A stretch of DNA of 64,000 nucleotides from Bacteroidales bacterium UBA4814. GTDB taxonomy: Bacteria > Bacteroidota > Bacteroidia > Bacteroidales > UBA7960. The DNA lies in NCBI GenBank assembly GCA_002402465.1, contig DHFW01000030.1:1-64000 (forward strand). Reading direction: 5' to 3'. The number at the start of each line of letters is the position of its first letter. Position 1 is the stretch's first letter. Shown one piece after another: positions 36,959 to 45,269 of this stretch. A program made the translations under genes and the position numbers. Below the pieces are notes generated by a model, which was not told where the DNA came from, did no database searches, and saw only the letters and a list, made by a program, of their open reading frames with translations.

Positions 36959-36992
36959 AAAGGGTTCGTGGCTAGTGCTGCGAACCCTTTTT
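36959..36992 (+). terminator. Second terminator hairpin
   Basis: AAAGGGTTCG (36959-36968) pairs with CGAACCCTTT (36981-36990) and runs into TTTTTG. It backs up the duplicated hairpin just upstream. Confidence 0.7.
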
Positions 36993-37105
36993 GATTGATG
37001 ATTATTCACTTCGTTCATGAGCTCTCCCGCAATTGCGGGATCGGTTGATGATTGCGGATTGATGATTATTTACTTCCTTCATGAGCTCTTGGCTCGGTTG
37101 ATGAT
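36993..37105. repeat. Two direct repeats of ~50-60 bp
   Basis: GATTGATGATTATT(C/T)ACTTC, TTCATGAGCTCT and TCGGTTGATGAT recur at 36993-37052 and 37057-37105; the first copy contains the palindrome CCCGCAATTGCGGGA. The remainder of 37106-37385 is non-coding, with short ATTCATAAATCATA repeats near 37130-37160 and no recognisable gene. Confidence 0.6.
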
Positions 37106-37385
37106 CTAAAAAAAGTTGACCGTTTTGTTATTCATAAATCATAATTCATAAATCATAAATCTTTGGTCCATGCACCATGCCATTATTGCCGCTACCAACC
37201 CTAATCACTTATCCCTGAACCCTAAACCCTGAGTGAGCCCCTTGCCAAAATCCAAAGGCTCACATCCAATGGCCTGTTATCCTTCAACCCTTCAACCCAA
37301 TCATCTGGGCGATTTGCGCAGATTCTTCCTTCAAAAATTCGGTATAAGTACGGACCTTTTCCCCTGGTGGATAAACCGCTCCAAC

Positions 37386-37479
37386 TTGTGCCACCCATAC
37401 CGGAGTTATTGTGCCACCCATACCGGTTTAATTTGTGCCACTCATACCGGAGTAACTTGTGCCACCCATACCGGAGTAA
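37386..37479 (+). repeat. Four-copy tandem repeat TTGTGCCACCCATACCGG
   Basis: Units start at 37386, 37409, 37433 and 37457 (23-24 bp period) with the core TTGTGCCAC(C/T)CATACCGG. Multiple short repeats of this type occur at ends of some IS21-family elements, but no transposase is present. The array abuts the left inverted repeat of the following segment. Confidence 0.7.
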
Positions 37480-37574
37480 TTTTTCACCAAAATATGAGAA
37501 AAATATTTAATTGGGATAGCTTGGTAGCTGTTGATTTTACTGGGCTTATCGATTTTTTAACATTTTAAGATGCG
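37480..37574 (+). repeat. Left inverted repeat of the peptide-modification segment
   Basis: TTTTTCACCAAAA...TTAATTGGGATAGCTTGG...CATTTTAAGATGCG; closely matches the reverse complement of 43131-43221. It lies 99 bp upstream of the nucleotidyltransferase gene. Confidence 0.8.
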
Positions 37575-37673
37575 GATTGAAGGGTGTATTTCAAATACGT
37601 GAAAAGTCTAAACAATATTCTTATCTTGAAGTCAAAATTTATGAATGCAAAAAAAATTTTAAACTAAAATAGA

Positions 37674-38780
37674 ATGGAATTAAAAGACTTGTATTATTTT
37701 ACTGGTAAATGCCTGACATTAAGCAAAAACCCGATCCATAAAGAAAGTATTGAAACGGCATTTTTATCGGAATCTGTCCCCATCGAAACATTTTTATCAT
37801 TGTGTAGCAATCATTTTGTTATACCTGCCATTTATATTCAGTTTAAAAACAACAACCTGCTTTATTTATTTCCCCAAGAACTGGCCGAACATTTAAAAGA
37901 AATTTATGAGTTAAACGTAGAACGTAATAAGTTGATTACAGAACAAGTTCTGGATATTTGCATAAAACTTCAGAAAAAAAACATTGAACCACTATTTCTA
38001 AAAGGAACAGGAAACTTGCTGGATAATTTGTATGTTGATTCAGGAGAACGAATAATTGGCGACATTGATTTTCTGGTACTTGATAAGGATTATTTGGAAA
38101 CTGCCCGTTTGATAATGAAACTTGGGTACCGCAATCACGGAAAAGTTTATGGAAATATAGAAACCTTAAAACATTATCCGCGGTTATTCAAACCTAATGT
38201 TCCGGCCGATATTGAAATCCATCGTTTACCTGTGCCAGAGAAGCATCTAAAAAAATTTAATACCAAACTTGTGTTTCAGGAAAAAAAAGAGATAAAGGAA
38301 TTTCCGAATTGTTACACGCTAAGCGATGAACATAAAATGATAATTAATTTTATTCACGGCCAGTTAAGCAACAAAGGGTATCTCCATAAAATTACTTCAT
38401 TAAGAGATATTTATGATTATTACTTGCTGGCCATGCGGGTTTCGCCCGAAAAGGTGGCCCCAAACATTGAACAAAGTACTAAAGCCAAAGCCTATTTTTT
38501 CTATGCCCAACAAGTTCTGGGCCTACCTGAACTGATTTTTTTCAACAGCAAAGCCACCAAAATTCATGTTAAGTTAAGTAATCTTGCATTTAAGTATCTT
38601 CATATTTTTGCAGCCTACCGGAAGATACTCCTTTTTGGAAACCTGATTTTTGTCCGTTACGTATTAAAGATTATGGAGTCGGTTTATAAAAAATCATCGA
38701 GGGAATATATTTGGAAAAGAATGAAAGACAAGGAATGGTATGCAGCACATTTAAACGGCCTAAAAAAAATGTTTTCTTAA
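37674..38780 (+). CDS. Nucleotidyltransferase-family protein (NTP_transf_5 type)
   Basis: 368 residues. Matches the uncharacterised nucleotidyltransferase family often encoded in lasso-peptide and related RiPP clusters. The nucleotidyltransferase core is visible as LKGTGNLL (109-116), the metal-binding pair Asp130 and Asp132 in IGDIDFLV, and a third acidic site in ADIEIHR (178-184). The rest is helical. In paeninodin-type clusters such enzymes act beside HPr-kinase-like enzymes that phosphorylate the precursor C-terminus. Here it converges on the kinase fusion gene with 7 bp between stop codons. AT-rich composition suggests transfer. Confidence 0.85.
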   Translation: MELKDLYYFTGKCLTLSKNPIHKESIETAFLSESVPIETFLSLCSNHFVIPAIYIQFKNNNLLYLFPQELAEHLKEIYELNVERNKLITEQVLDICIKLQKKNIEPLFLKGTGNLLDNLYVDSGERIIGDIDFLVLDKDYLETARLIMKLGYRNHGKVYGNIETLKHYPRLFKPNVPADIEIHRLPVPEKHLKKFNTKLVFQEKKEIKEFPNCYTLSDEHKMIINFIHGQLSNKGYLHKITSLRDIYDYYLLAMRVSPEKVAPNIEQSTKAKAYFFYAQQVLGLPELIFFNSKATKIHVKLSNLAFKYLHIFAAYRKILLFGNLIFVRYVLKIMESVYKKSSREYIWKRMKDKEWYAAHLNGLKKMFS

Positions 38781-38787
38781 AATTAAA

Positions 38788-39924
38788 CTACAAACTCCCA
38801 AAAAGTTCCTGAATTTTTTGAACTGCCATTTCGCTGCTGTTGTAACGGAGACGATAACAGGGGAGTTGAAAAAACCAATCGAGAAAAGTACTGACAGAGT
38901 TTTCGTTGCCGGCAATCCATGATTCCGTAATAAAATCATTTAAAACAGAAATATTGTCCACTTTGTTCCATTCAAAATCAACGTTCTTATTGAATTCCGG
39001 GAACAAGATTGCTTTTACTGTGGCAGTTTTCGGTACTATTTTCGAAGCTGGAGCAATGTAGGTCACATCTTTTCCTGTGCTGGTATTTAAACGTGTTTTG
39101 GCATTCTTTAATTCCGGGAAATATGCCGATAACATTTCAGATGCTCCCGGTTTTACCGAAATGCCGGCAGGTAATGGAAATATCTGTTGATGTTTTCTTG
39201 AAACCGGAACCAAATCATCGGATATCAGATTTAGGCCTTTGGCCACAAGCAAGGCAGAGAGGGTGCTTTTCCCAAAACCGGAAGGCGCTGAAATGAGCAC
39301 AGCCTGGTTGTTTTTTGAAACTGCCGCTGCATGAAAAGCACCCATCCAGTCCTTATCGTTCAGTCCGTATAAAAAATTTAGAAGCTGCAATAAAACGGAA
39401 CCTTTGAAATACTCTGAGTTTTTCACCGGCCAGCGAAAAAAACGATCGTTGTTGATCTTCAAGATAAGTTCATCTGCACCCTGAAATAAAAAGAAATGAA
39501 CATCAGCTATTTCTTCAGCGTTGATTTCCAAATGTGCCAACCCCGGATGAACCATATCCATTAACCAGGAATTGGAGTATGAAAATTGAATCCTTTTTCC
39601 AAAAACAAGGTACTTTTTTGTCAGATTGCTGTGCAGGCTTTCAAACCTTGATAGGTCAATATTATTAGTTTTCGGATATTCTGCCAGAAGATTATTTGCC
39701 TTTAATTGTTTAATATTCTCATATATGTCATATATAAAAACCAAAGCCTCTTCCCTGCTGACATAATAGTTTTCCGAAAACCACTTTGCCGTTTCTTCTT
39801 CGCTTCTCCCGTTGGCCAAGCATGTAAAAACATCGAAAGCCGGTTTTTGTAATACAATGAATCGATTTTTGCTTTTTAGCCAAACAACCCGGGAATCACC
39901 AACTTTCTTTGAAATGTATTGCAC
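38788..39924 (-). CDS. PqqD-like recognition domain fused to HPr-kinase-like ATPase
   Basis: 378 residues. Residues ~15-82 look like a PqqD/RRE domain: a beta-rich start (VVWLKSKNRFIVLQKPAF) then DVFTCLANGRSEEE, helices and LKANNLL. Such domains bind leader peptides of ribosomally made peptides. Residues ~110-378 resemble the HPr serine kinase C-terminal fold, with Walker A at 213-221 (APSGFGKST), a Walker-B-like SDDLVP at 235-240 and PAGISVKPG at 252-260. The predicted role is binding the neighbouring small peptide and phosphorylating it. The start lies 14 bp after the stop of that peptide gene on the same strand. Confidence 0.85.
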   Translation of the reverse strand: MQYISKKVGDSRVVWLKSKNRFIVLQKPAFDVFTCLANGRSEEETAKWFSENYYVSREEALVFIYDIYENIKQLKANNLLAEYPKTNNIDLSRFESLHSNLTKKYLVFGKRIQFSYSNSWLMDMVHPGLAHLEINAEEIADVHFFLFQGADELILKINNDRFFRWPVKNSEYFKGSVLLQLLNFLYGLNDKDWMGAFHAAAVSKNNQAVLISAPSGFGKSTLSALLVAKGLNLISDDLVPVSRKHQQIFPLPAGISVKPGASEMLSAYFPELKNAKTRLNTSTGKDVTYIAPASKIVPKTATVKAILFPEFNKNVDFEWNKVDNISVLNDFITESWIAGNENSVSTFLDWFFQLPCYRLRYNSSEMAVQKIQELFGSL

Positions 39925-39938
39925 TTCCTTGTTTTAAA

Positions 39939-40136
39939 CTATTGTTCCCATCGGCTGGGAGGCCTTTGAGGTTGAGGAGTTTCAGAAGCAGCCGCTGCTT
40001 CCTTCGATGGCCCCAGAATCATTAACATGGTAGCTGCGGTAAATGCAGCATACTTTCCACCTTTTATTAAAGCTTCCTTTCGGGTTATTTCTTTTGGGCT
40101 ACGTTCCGGTTGCTTTTTATTATCCATTTGTTCCAT
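39939..40136 (-). CDS. Candidate modified-peptide precursor with Tat-like segment
   Basis: 65 residues. Charged N-terminus (KKQPERSPKE), then TRKEALIKGGKYAAF and a hydrophobic stretch TAATMLMILG, then an AAAAS site and a proline-rich tail SETPQPQRPPSRWEQ. The TRKEALIKGG context resembles a twin-arginine signal with Lys replacing the second Arg. A cut after AAAA would free a peptide of about 16 residues with serines and threonine available for phosphorylation. It lies 14 bp before the RRE-kinase gene and 31 bp after the T9SS protein gene, all on the minus strand. An alternative start at Met4 (40127) is possible. Substrate status is inferred from position only. Confidence 0.7.
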   Translation of the reverse strand: MEQMDNKKQPERSPKEITRKEALIKGGKYAAFTAATMLMILGPSKEAAAASETPQPQRPPSRWEQ

Positions 40137-40167
40137 TTTAATATTTCTGTTTTTTCTGTTTTTTTCT

Positions 40168-43092
40168 CTATTTTAACACAGGTACTTTCAAAAGTTCTGT
40201 TCTATTTGAACATGCGATTTTTACCAGGTAAATACCATTACCTATATTGGGGATTGAAAGTGAATGGTGGCTTGCAGCTGCAACTTGTTTATGCATCAGA
40301 GCCCTGCCGTTAATATCGTAAAGTGTGATAATTGCTGCTCCTTCAACATTACCTTGTATCTGAATCGTGTTATTGGAATACCATGCCCTGAAAAAATTTC
40401 CGTTTTGTATTTGGGCCACATCGGTAGTTGAACTGAATGAAATGTAGAACCTCCCGTAATCGCTTTCACTTTCATTTACCGTTGATGTGTAGGTATTGCT
40501 ATCGGTTTCGAACGGAGTATTTATATTCAGTAAACGATCTTCCAAAACAGGTATGAGGTTTCCGGGAAGCGTTGAATAATTTATGCTGAAAGTTATTTCC
40601 CCTGCCGATTTTACATCTAAGCCAAGTGGGATAGCCAATGATTCCATTTGCGTGGGCGGCAGGCACTGAAGACCAAAATCAACGCCATTGTCGTCCACCA
40701 GTTTGGTAAAGAGGTTTATTTCAGGATTGCTTTTAAACTTACCTGCATCGTAGCCAACATCGAGGCCCGGGGTTGTGCCCTCAACAAATTTTATACTGGC
40801 AACCGACCGTGCATCACCGCTATTTGCAATAATTTCCAATTGAGGCCATTCAGCTTGCCCCGAATTGAGTGTCGCCAACCCATTATGAGTTCGAATGCTT
40901 AGCGGGAAATTAATAGCTGTTGCGCCGGTGGCTGCCTTCACAAAGAATCCCTGTCCCGGAGCAGCATAAAAAGCAGGAGAAGATTGGTTGATTGGGATAT
41001 AATTTCCAGTGCCACCATCAGTATCATCCCAATAATAAATAGCCACAAAACTTGGATCGAGACTCGATGAATTCAAGTTAATAAAGTTGTCTGTACCAGC
41101 GTTGGAATTAATTCCAATCGCTGAAGGAAAAGGATTACCCACTGCGTTCCAGCGATAACCTAATGTTGAGGGAGTAAAAGAAACAGCACTCGTGGCAACT
41201 GTACCTGTGAAGTTAACTGTTCCGCCAACCGATGATTCTTCGTAACGTGCCATTAAAAAACCTTTGCCACTGGTAAAAATTCCCGTAGCATTTTGATCGG
41301 GGTAAGGATTCCACTGATTATTTTCAGTATCGTAATCAATTAATGCAAATTCAGTTGAAGTTGGATTGTGATCAATGCTATTGTCAGCAAAAAAGGTTGA
41401 GTTAAAAGTTTGCCCGGCAACCGGCGAAGAAACCAAATGCCACCGGTCGTTCACTAAATAGCGGTTATACGTTACATTTCCGTTTAAAGTTCCGTTCAAT
41501 ATTAGCGAACCGCTGGCTGAAGCATTGGAATTAACAGTAACTGTTCCTGAATTATCAAGCCTCTCTTCAATTGTCAGTTCTCCTCCACTTTCAATTGTCA
41601 GTTCTCCCCCACTTTCAATAACAAGGTTGTTGCAAACGGCCGTAGTCCCTGAGCCAATAATTGGACCGTTGGTTACAGCGGGTATCCTTACCCATGAGTC
41701 CTCATCTGGAACAGTTCCGGAACTCCAATTCGCCGCAGTTGCCCAAGAATCACCTGAACTTCCACCGACCCAGTCGGTACTAAACGTAATTTTTGCACCT
41801 TCATCCTGGCTTGAAGACCAGGTAAAGCCGGTGCAAAACTCTGTATCACAAGCCTCTACCAAAATGTCGTATTCGCCGTTGGAGTAGTCGTTGGAGTTGG
41901 TGTTGAGTACATAAGAAGTGCCCGTAATACCAGTAGCAACAGAAGTAGCGTTTCCGTTAATATCGATCAAATATACTTTGTAGGTCAAGTTATCGTTGTT
42001 GGGGTCTGTGGCCGGTTGCCAACTGATGGTAACATTTCCGGAATAAGACCCCGCTTCCGGTGCAGTAAAGGCGCTGGCGTTTGGCGGCAGGTTGGGTAAT
42101 TCAGCAAAATAAAAAAATGAGGATATGCTCTCAACAGATTCTTCCGAATTGTATTCTACTTTAACCTTTACCTCCATGGCATCCACATCCGAATCAGCAT
42201 CCTCTCGGGCAAAATGGACATGCACATCCGGACGGCCGTTTTGTAGTGTAAAGGTGGTTCCACTCCCTTTGTACCAGGTACCGTTGTTGTCTCCTGCGTG
42301 GTGTTTCATGTCCCAGCCACGGGTTTGCAATTGGTGGCCGGTGGTAAGAATAATCCAGAAATCATCGCTGATATCGAGGTTCTTGTTGCCTATTTTGCCG
42401 TCGGCATCGGCCGAAAGCGGCACCAGAAAATGCCTGGAATAATCGCTATGAGTATGATGAGCTTGTTCGTCCCTGCTTATGGTACCTACCAGTTCCACTG
42501 AAGAATGGTTCTGCCATGCCTCGTTTGCCAGTTCGCCGGTTCGAAAAGCGCTGATATCAAAACCACGACCCACGAGATATACCTGCATATCTACACTGGG
42601 AGGGGAGCCGGAATTGGGAGTGGCATTCACCTCAATGAAAAAGTTGGTCTTGGCCGTGATCTCGAAATTGTTGGTAAAATGCATCAACTCATAACTGTCC
42701 TGCCAAAATCTGGAATCGGAAGGAGCACTATTAATATCATAAATAAATGCAATTTCGGGATAGATATTATCAGGCCGCAATTGACTGAAAGACCACGTAT
42801 TACTGGTGGTATTGGTGGCCGTTTTCACCAAACTCTCGTTGGGATAAGGTGGTGTTCCGTTGGTCAGGAAATCCCAGTTTGAATTGGAGTCACTGGCTTG
42901 TTGCGGGCGAACAATAAAGGAGACATTGTTAATGGTAGCGCCGTTTGGATCTACGTTTACTGATAAAACATAGTTGCTGAAATATGTAATATCAAGGGAG
43001 GGTGTGAGTTCCAGATTCTCGATTGTAGGTTGTCCCATTGTGGTCCAACTTATCAGAAGGAGCATGGATACCAATAGTAAATGATGTTTCAT
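40168..43092 (-). CDS. Large T9SS surface protein of the peptide-modification locus
   Basis: 974 residues; start set at 43092 (MKHHLLLVSMLLLISWTTMGQ signal peptide). The longer frame to 43227 only reads through the inverted repeat. Domains: a beta-rich N-terminal region (~20-330), a fibronectin-III-like domain (TISWQPATDPNNDNLTYKVYL), a short beta-helix-like region with ESGGELTI twice (24-bp DNA tandem), a hypothetical LVNDRWHLVSSPV module, and a T9SS type A sorting domain ending LYDINGRALMHKQ ... LLKVPVLK. Probably surface-displayed. Being first in the minus-strand run with the small peptide and the kinase fusion, it may be the exported partner or carrier. Confidence 0.85.
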   Translation of the reverse strand: MKHHLLLVSMLLLISWTTMGQPTIENLELTPSLDITYFSNYVLSVNVDPNGATINNVSFIVRPQQASDSNSNWDFLTNGTPPYPNESLVKTATNTTSNTWSFSQLRPDNIYPEIAFIYDINSAPSDSRFWQDSYELMHFTNNFEITAKTNFFIEVNATPNSGSPPSVDMQVYLVGRGFDISAFRTGELANEAWQNHSSVELVGTISRDEQAHHTHSDYSRHFLVPLSADADGKIGNKNLDISDDFWIILTTGHQLQTRGWDMKHHAGDNNGTWYKGSGTTFTLQNGRPDVHVHFAREDADSDVDAMEVKVKVEYNSEESVESISSFFYFAELPNLPPNASAFTAPEAGSYSGNVTISWQPATDPNNDNLTYKVYLIDINGNATSVATGITGTSYVLNTNSNDYSNGEYDILVEACDTEFCTGFTWSSSQDEGAKITFSTDWVGGSSGDSWATAANWSSGTVPDEDSWVRIPAVTNGPIIGSGTTAVCNNLVIESGGELTIESGGELTIEERLDNSGTVTVNSNASASGSLILNGTLNGNVTYNRYLVNDRWHLVSSPVAGQTFNSTFFADNSIDHNPTSTEFALIDYDTENNQWNPYPDQNATGIFTSGKGFLMARYEESSVGGTVNFTGTVATSAVSFTPSTLGYRWNAVGNPFPSAIGINSNAGTDNFINLNSSSLDPSFVAIYYWDDTDGGTGNYIPINQSSPAFYAAPGQGFFVKAATGATAINFPLSIRTHNGLATLNSGQAEWPQLEIIANSGDARSVASIKFVEGTTPGLDVGYDAGKFKSNPEINLFTKLVDDNGVDFGLQCLPPTQMESLAIPLGLDVKSAGEITFSINYSTLPGNLIPVLEDRLLNINTPFETDSNTYTSTVNESESDYGRFYISFSSTTDVAQIQNGNFFRAWYSNNTIQIQGNVEGAAIITLYDINGRALMHKQVAAASHHSLSIPNIGNGIYLVKIACSNRTELLKVPVLK

Positions 43093-43130
43093 TTTAGAAT
43101 TTTTGGGTTTTTTATTTAATTTCTTCAATA

Positions 43131-43221
43131 CGCATCTTAAAATGTTAAAATCGGGAAGCCCTGTAAAATCAACAGCTACCAAGCTACCCCAATTAAATAT
43201 TTTTTTAGTTTTGGTGAAAAA
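43131..43221 (-). repeat. Right inverted repeat of the peptide-modification segment
   Basis: On the minus strand this reads like 37480-37574, with a few substitutions and small indels (GGGG/GGGA, CCC/ATC). It lies in the leader of the T9SS protein gene, 38 bp before its start. The next ~200 bp (43222-43420) is AT-rich and featureless. Confidence 0.8.
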
Positions 43222-43419
43222 CATCATTACGGGGTTAAATTTACATATTATACTTAAAAAATCAACACATTTGGCGAAATAAATTTCGCAGATTCAATAA
43301 TTGGTAAAGCACAAGTTTTCAGGTACAACACAGCCGTATGGACTGTGGTTCGTTTGACAAAACAGTGGTACCGGTAGTTGAATCAAATAATACCTGGATT
43401 GAGCGTTTTTTGATAAAAA

Positions 43420-43995
43420 AATAAAAGATAGCTAGTACAATTCATTGATAATGTGTATCTTAGTGGTGAAAAATCATATAAAAACACATCACCAATTGGG
43501 TGTACAAGACTATCTTTTATGGGTGCTAAGATAACAAAAATAGGCATAACAAACGACAAAATTTCTGGACGTGGGGGCCTCCCTTTATTTCTTCGCTACG
43601 TGCAAAAGGCAGGCTTTTACGGGCTTATAACAGGCACACTTTTATCGCTAATCTTAAAGAGCATAAAAGGCCTGCAGTTGCAACAGTTTATAAAACAGAT
43701 GCTTGCGTTTTTCATAGATGGCACAGATATGGCTATAAGCGGCTTTGATAAAATCAAAAATGATCAAGGGTATGCAGCTATATTGGAATGCAAGACCACA
43801 CAATTGGCCTCCTCACACCAGATCAAGCTTTTTTTGCGAAGTTGTCTGTGGTTACAAACTTCATTTTCAACAAAATACTACATGGATGAAAAACCTGACT
43901 TTTTTGCAAAAAACAGCCAACAAACCGGCTTAATTTTAACAAAAAACACCTCCCTCCTGGTAACTAATCCATGTTTTTTTGATTAAGCGAAAGCA
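43420..43995 (+). mobile_element. IS1380-family element, internally deleted remnant
   Basis: A short transposase N-terminus is preceded by an AAAAGATAGCTAG...CTATCTTTT leader and followed directly by non-coding sequence with an AGCCAACAAACCGGCTTAATT stretch, so most of the transposase is missing. Exact element ends are not defined. Confidence 0.6.
43519..43892 (+). pseudogene. IS1380 transposase fragment, frameshifted
   Basis: MGAKITKIGITNDKISGRGG, then LFLRYVQKAGFYGL and FFIDGTDMAISGFDKIKND match the N-terminus of IS1380-family transposases. At a run of seven T (43829-43835) the frame slips: reading one base differently restores AKLSVVTNFIFNKILHG and then a stop at the truncation. The DDE catalytic region is absent, so the gene is dead. 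Confidence 0.75.
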
Positions 43996-44096
43996 AGAGG
44001 GACCCCGAAACAATGAATCGCTCAATTTAGGTGTAAATGAAGTTGCACAGAGCATGGGGCGAAGCATTTGGGAAAAAAGAGAAAGAAAATAAAAAA

Positions 44097-44888
44097 ATGG
44101 AACTGCATTACAAGGAATTTGGGTCGGGACAGCCGCTGATCATTTTGCATGGTTTGTTTGGCATGTCCGACAATTTCGCAACCATTGCGGGTGAACTAAG
44201 CAGGGACTACCGTGTGTTTACCGTTGATCAGCGCAACCATGGCCGCTCGGGGCACAGTGAGGTGTTTAACTACGAGGCCATGAGCGACGACTTGCTCAAC
44301 TTTATGGATCAGCGCGGGCTGGAGAGCGCACACCTGCTGGGGCACAGCATGGGCGGAAAGACGGTGATGCAGTTCGCTTTCGACTATCCCGAAAAGGTGA
44401 ACCGTTTAATCGTGGCCGACATCAGCCCGGCCCGCCGCAGCGGCAACGACCAGCACAAAAACCTCATCGACATTATGCTGGGCGTAAACCTGGAAAACTA
44501 CGACAGCCGGGTAAAGGTGGCCTATGCCCTCGAAGATCAGGTCAGCTCCTTCCGCGTCAGGCAGTTTTTGCTGAAAAACCTCTACTGGAAAGACCGCAGC
44601 AGCCTGGGCTGGCGCCTGAACCTGGAAGTGATCCGCGACAACCTGCACGAAGTCTTCCGCGAGATCAACCCTTCAGGCAATTTTGGCAAACCTACCCTGT
44701 TTTTGCGTGGCGAACTATCAGACTACATACAGGAGCAGGACCTGGAACCAATTAGGAAGATGTTTCCAAAGGCGGAGTTCGAAACCATAGCCGGAGGCAC
44801 TCACTGGCTGCATGCCGACAATCCCGACGACTTCATTGCGGCGGTAAGAAAATTCCTTTTCTTTGTTGATTTCGCTTCTGAGGTTTAG
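44097..44888 (+). CDS. Alpha/beta hydrolase (YbfF-like esterase)
   Basis: 263 residues; start at ATG 44097 (MELHYKEFGSGQPLI) after a poly-A stretch; the frame is open further upstream but that part has no homology signal. Features: oxyanion-hole HGLFGMSDN (~residues 17-25), nucleophile elbow GHSMGGK, acidic residue in FLRGELSDYI, and His in AGGTHWLHAD. Resembles YbfF-type esterases that act on short acyl-CoA or thioester substrates in the cytoplasm. GC-rich codon use marks it as core genome between two remnant clusters. Confidence 0.88.
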   Translation: MELHYKEFGSGQPLIILHGLFGMSDNFATIAGELSRDYRVFTVDQRNHGRSGHSEVFNYEAMSDDLLNFMDQRGLESAHLLGHSMGGKTVMQFAFDYPEKVNRLIVADISPARRSGNDQHKNLIDIMLGVNLENYDSRVKVAYALEDQVSSFRVRQFLLKNLYWKDRSSLGWRLNLEVIRDNLHEVFREINPSGNFGKPTLFLRGELSDYIQEQDLEPIRKMFPKAEFETIAGGTHWLHADNPDDFIAAVRKFLFFVDFASEV

Positions 44889-45022
44889 ACCCTCCTGGAC
44901 GATCAGCCTCGATTTTTGCCGGTATGTGCCGTTTTGTTTTGCTGCTTGAGGAAAAGCTAAGCCGCCAGCAGCACATCCTCATCATCGTTGATAATCAGAA
45001 TTTTTGAATCAAGCTTGTTCAT
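44889..45022 (-). pseudogene. Response-regulator N-terminal remnant
   Basis: From ATG 45022 on the minus strand: MNKLDSKILIINDDEDVLLAA, the start of an NtrC-type receiver domain, then an in-frame TAG (44957-44959), then LFLKQQ in the same frame where the family continues. Similarity ends soon after. The typical IIDDDED is IINDDED here. A truncated, nonsense-mutated gene start. The AT-rich 45023-45139 stretch beyond it holds nothing recognisable. Confidence 0.65.
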
Positions 45023-45139
45023 GGTTGTTTTTAGGTTACGGAGGATAAGTAAAAAAATATTCTTATTTATACTGCTTGCATGCAAGTTGCCATATATATT
45101 GAAGGGGGGTAATATGAGAGAAAAAATTTGCAAAAAATG

Positions 45140-45168
45140 TTGCACAAATAAAATTTTGTGTACCTTTG
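45140..45168 (+). promoter_or_regulatory. Promoter of tRNA-Val
   Basis: TTG (45140-45142), 18-nt spacer, TACCTTTG (45161-45168), an exact TAnnTTTG match, 14 nt before the mature tRNA 5' end. Confidence 0.75.
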
Positions 45169-45182
45169 CGCTCACCAATCAC

Positions 45183-45257
45183 GGGCGATTAGCTCAGCTG
45201 GTTTAGAGCACCTGCCTTACAAGCAGGGGGTCGGCGGTTCGAATCCGTCATCGCCCA
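45183..45257 (+). tRNA. tRNA-Val (anticodon UAC)
   Basis: 75 nt folding as a cloverleaf: acceptor GGGCGAT/ATCGCCC, D-stem GCTC/GAGC, anticodon arm CCTGC-CTTACAA-GCAGG with anticodon TAC, T-loop TTCGAAT. The gene ends in encoded A with no CCA. It is followed by a terminator. Confidence 0.95.
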
Positions 45258-45269
45258 CTGAAAATCAAA

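Noticed and set aside
37386..37479. Possible CRISPR array
   Set aside because: Units are tandem with no unique spacers, and there are no cas genes nearby.
37233..37568. 111-codon frame with CATHTG repeats
   Set aside because: It simply translates the tandem DNA array and the inverted repeat; upstream part is non-coding and there is no homology signal.
37674..43092. Classical lasso-peptide cluster
   Set aside because: No asparagine-synthetase-like cyclase, no transglutaminase-like protease and no exporter gene, so only the kinase and nucleotidyltransferase resemble lasso tailoring genes.
43131..43227. N-terminal extension of the T9SS protein through the right inverted repeat
   Set aside because: The left repeat copy carries indels that break this frame, and a proper signal peptide starts at 43092.
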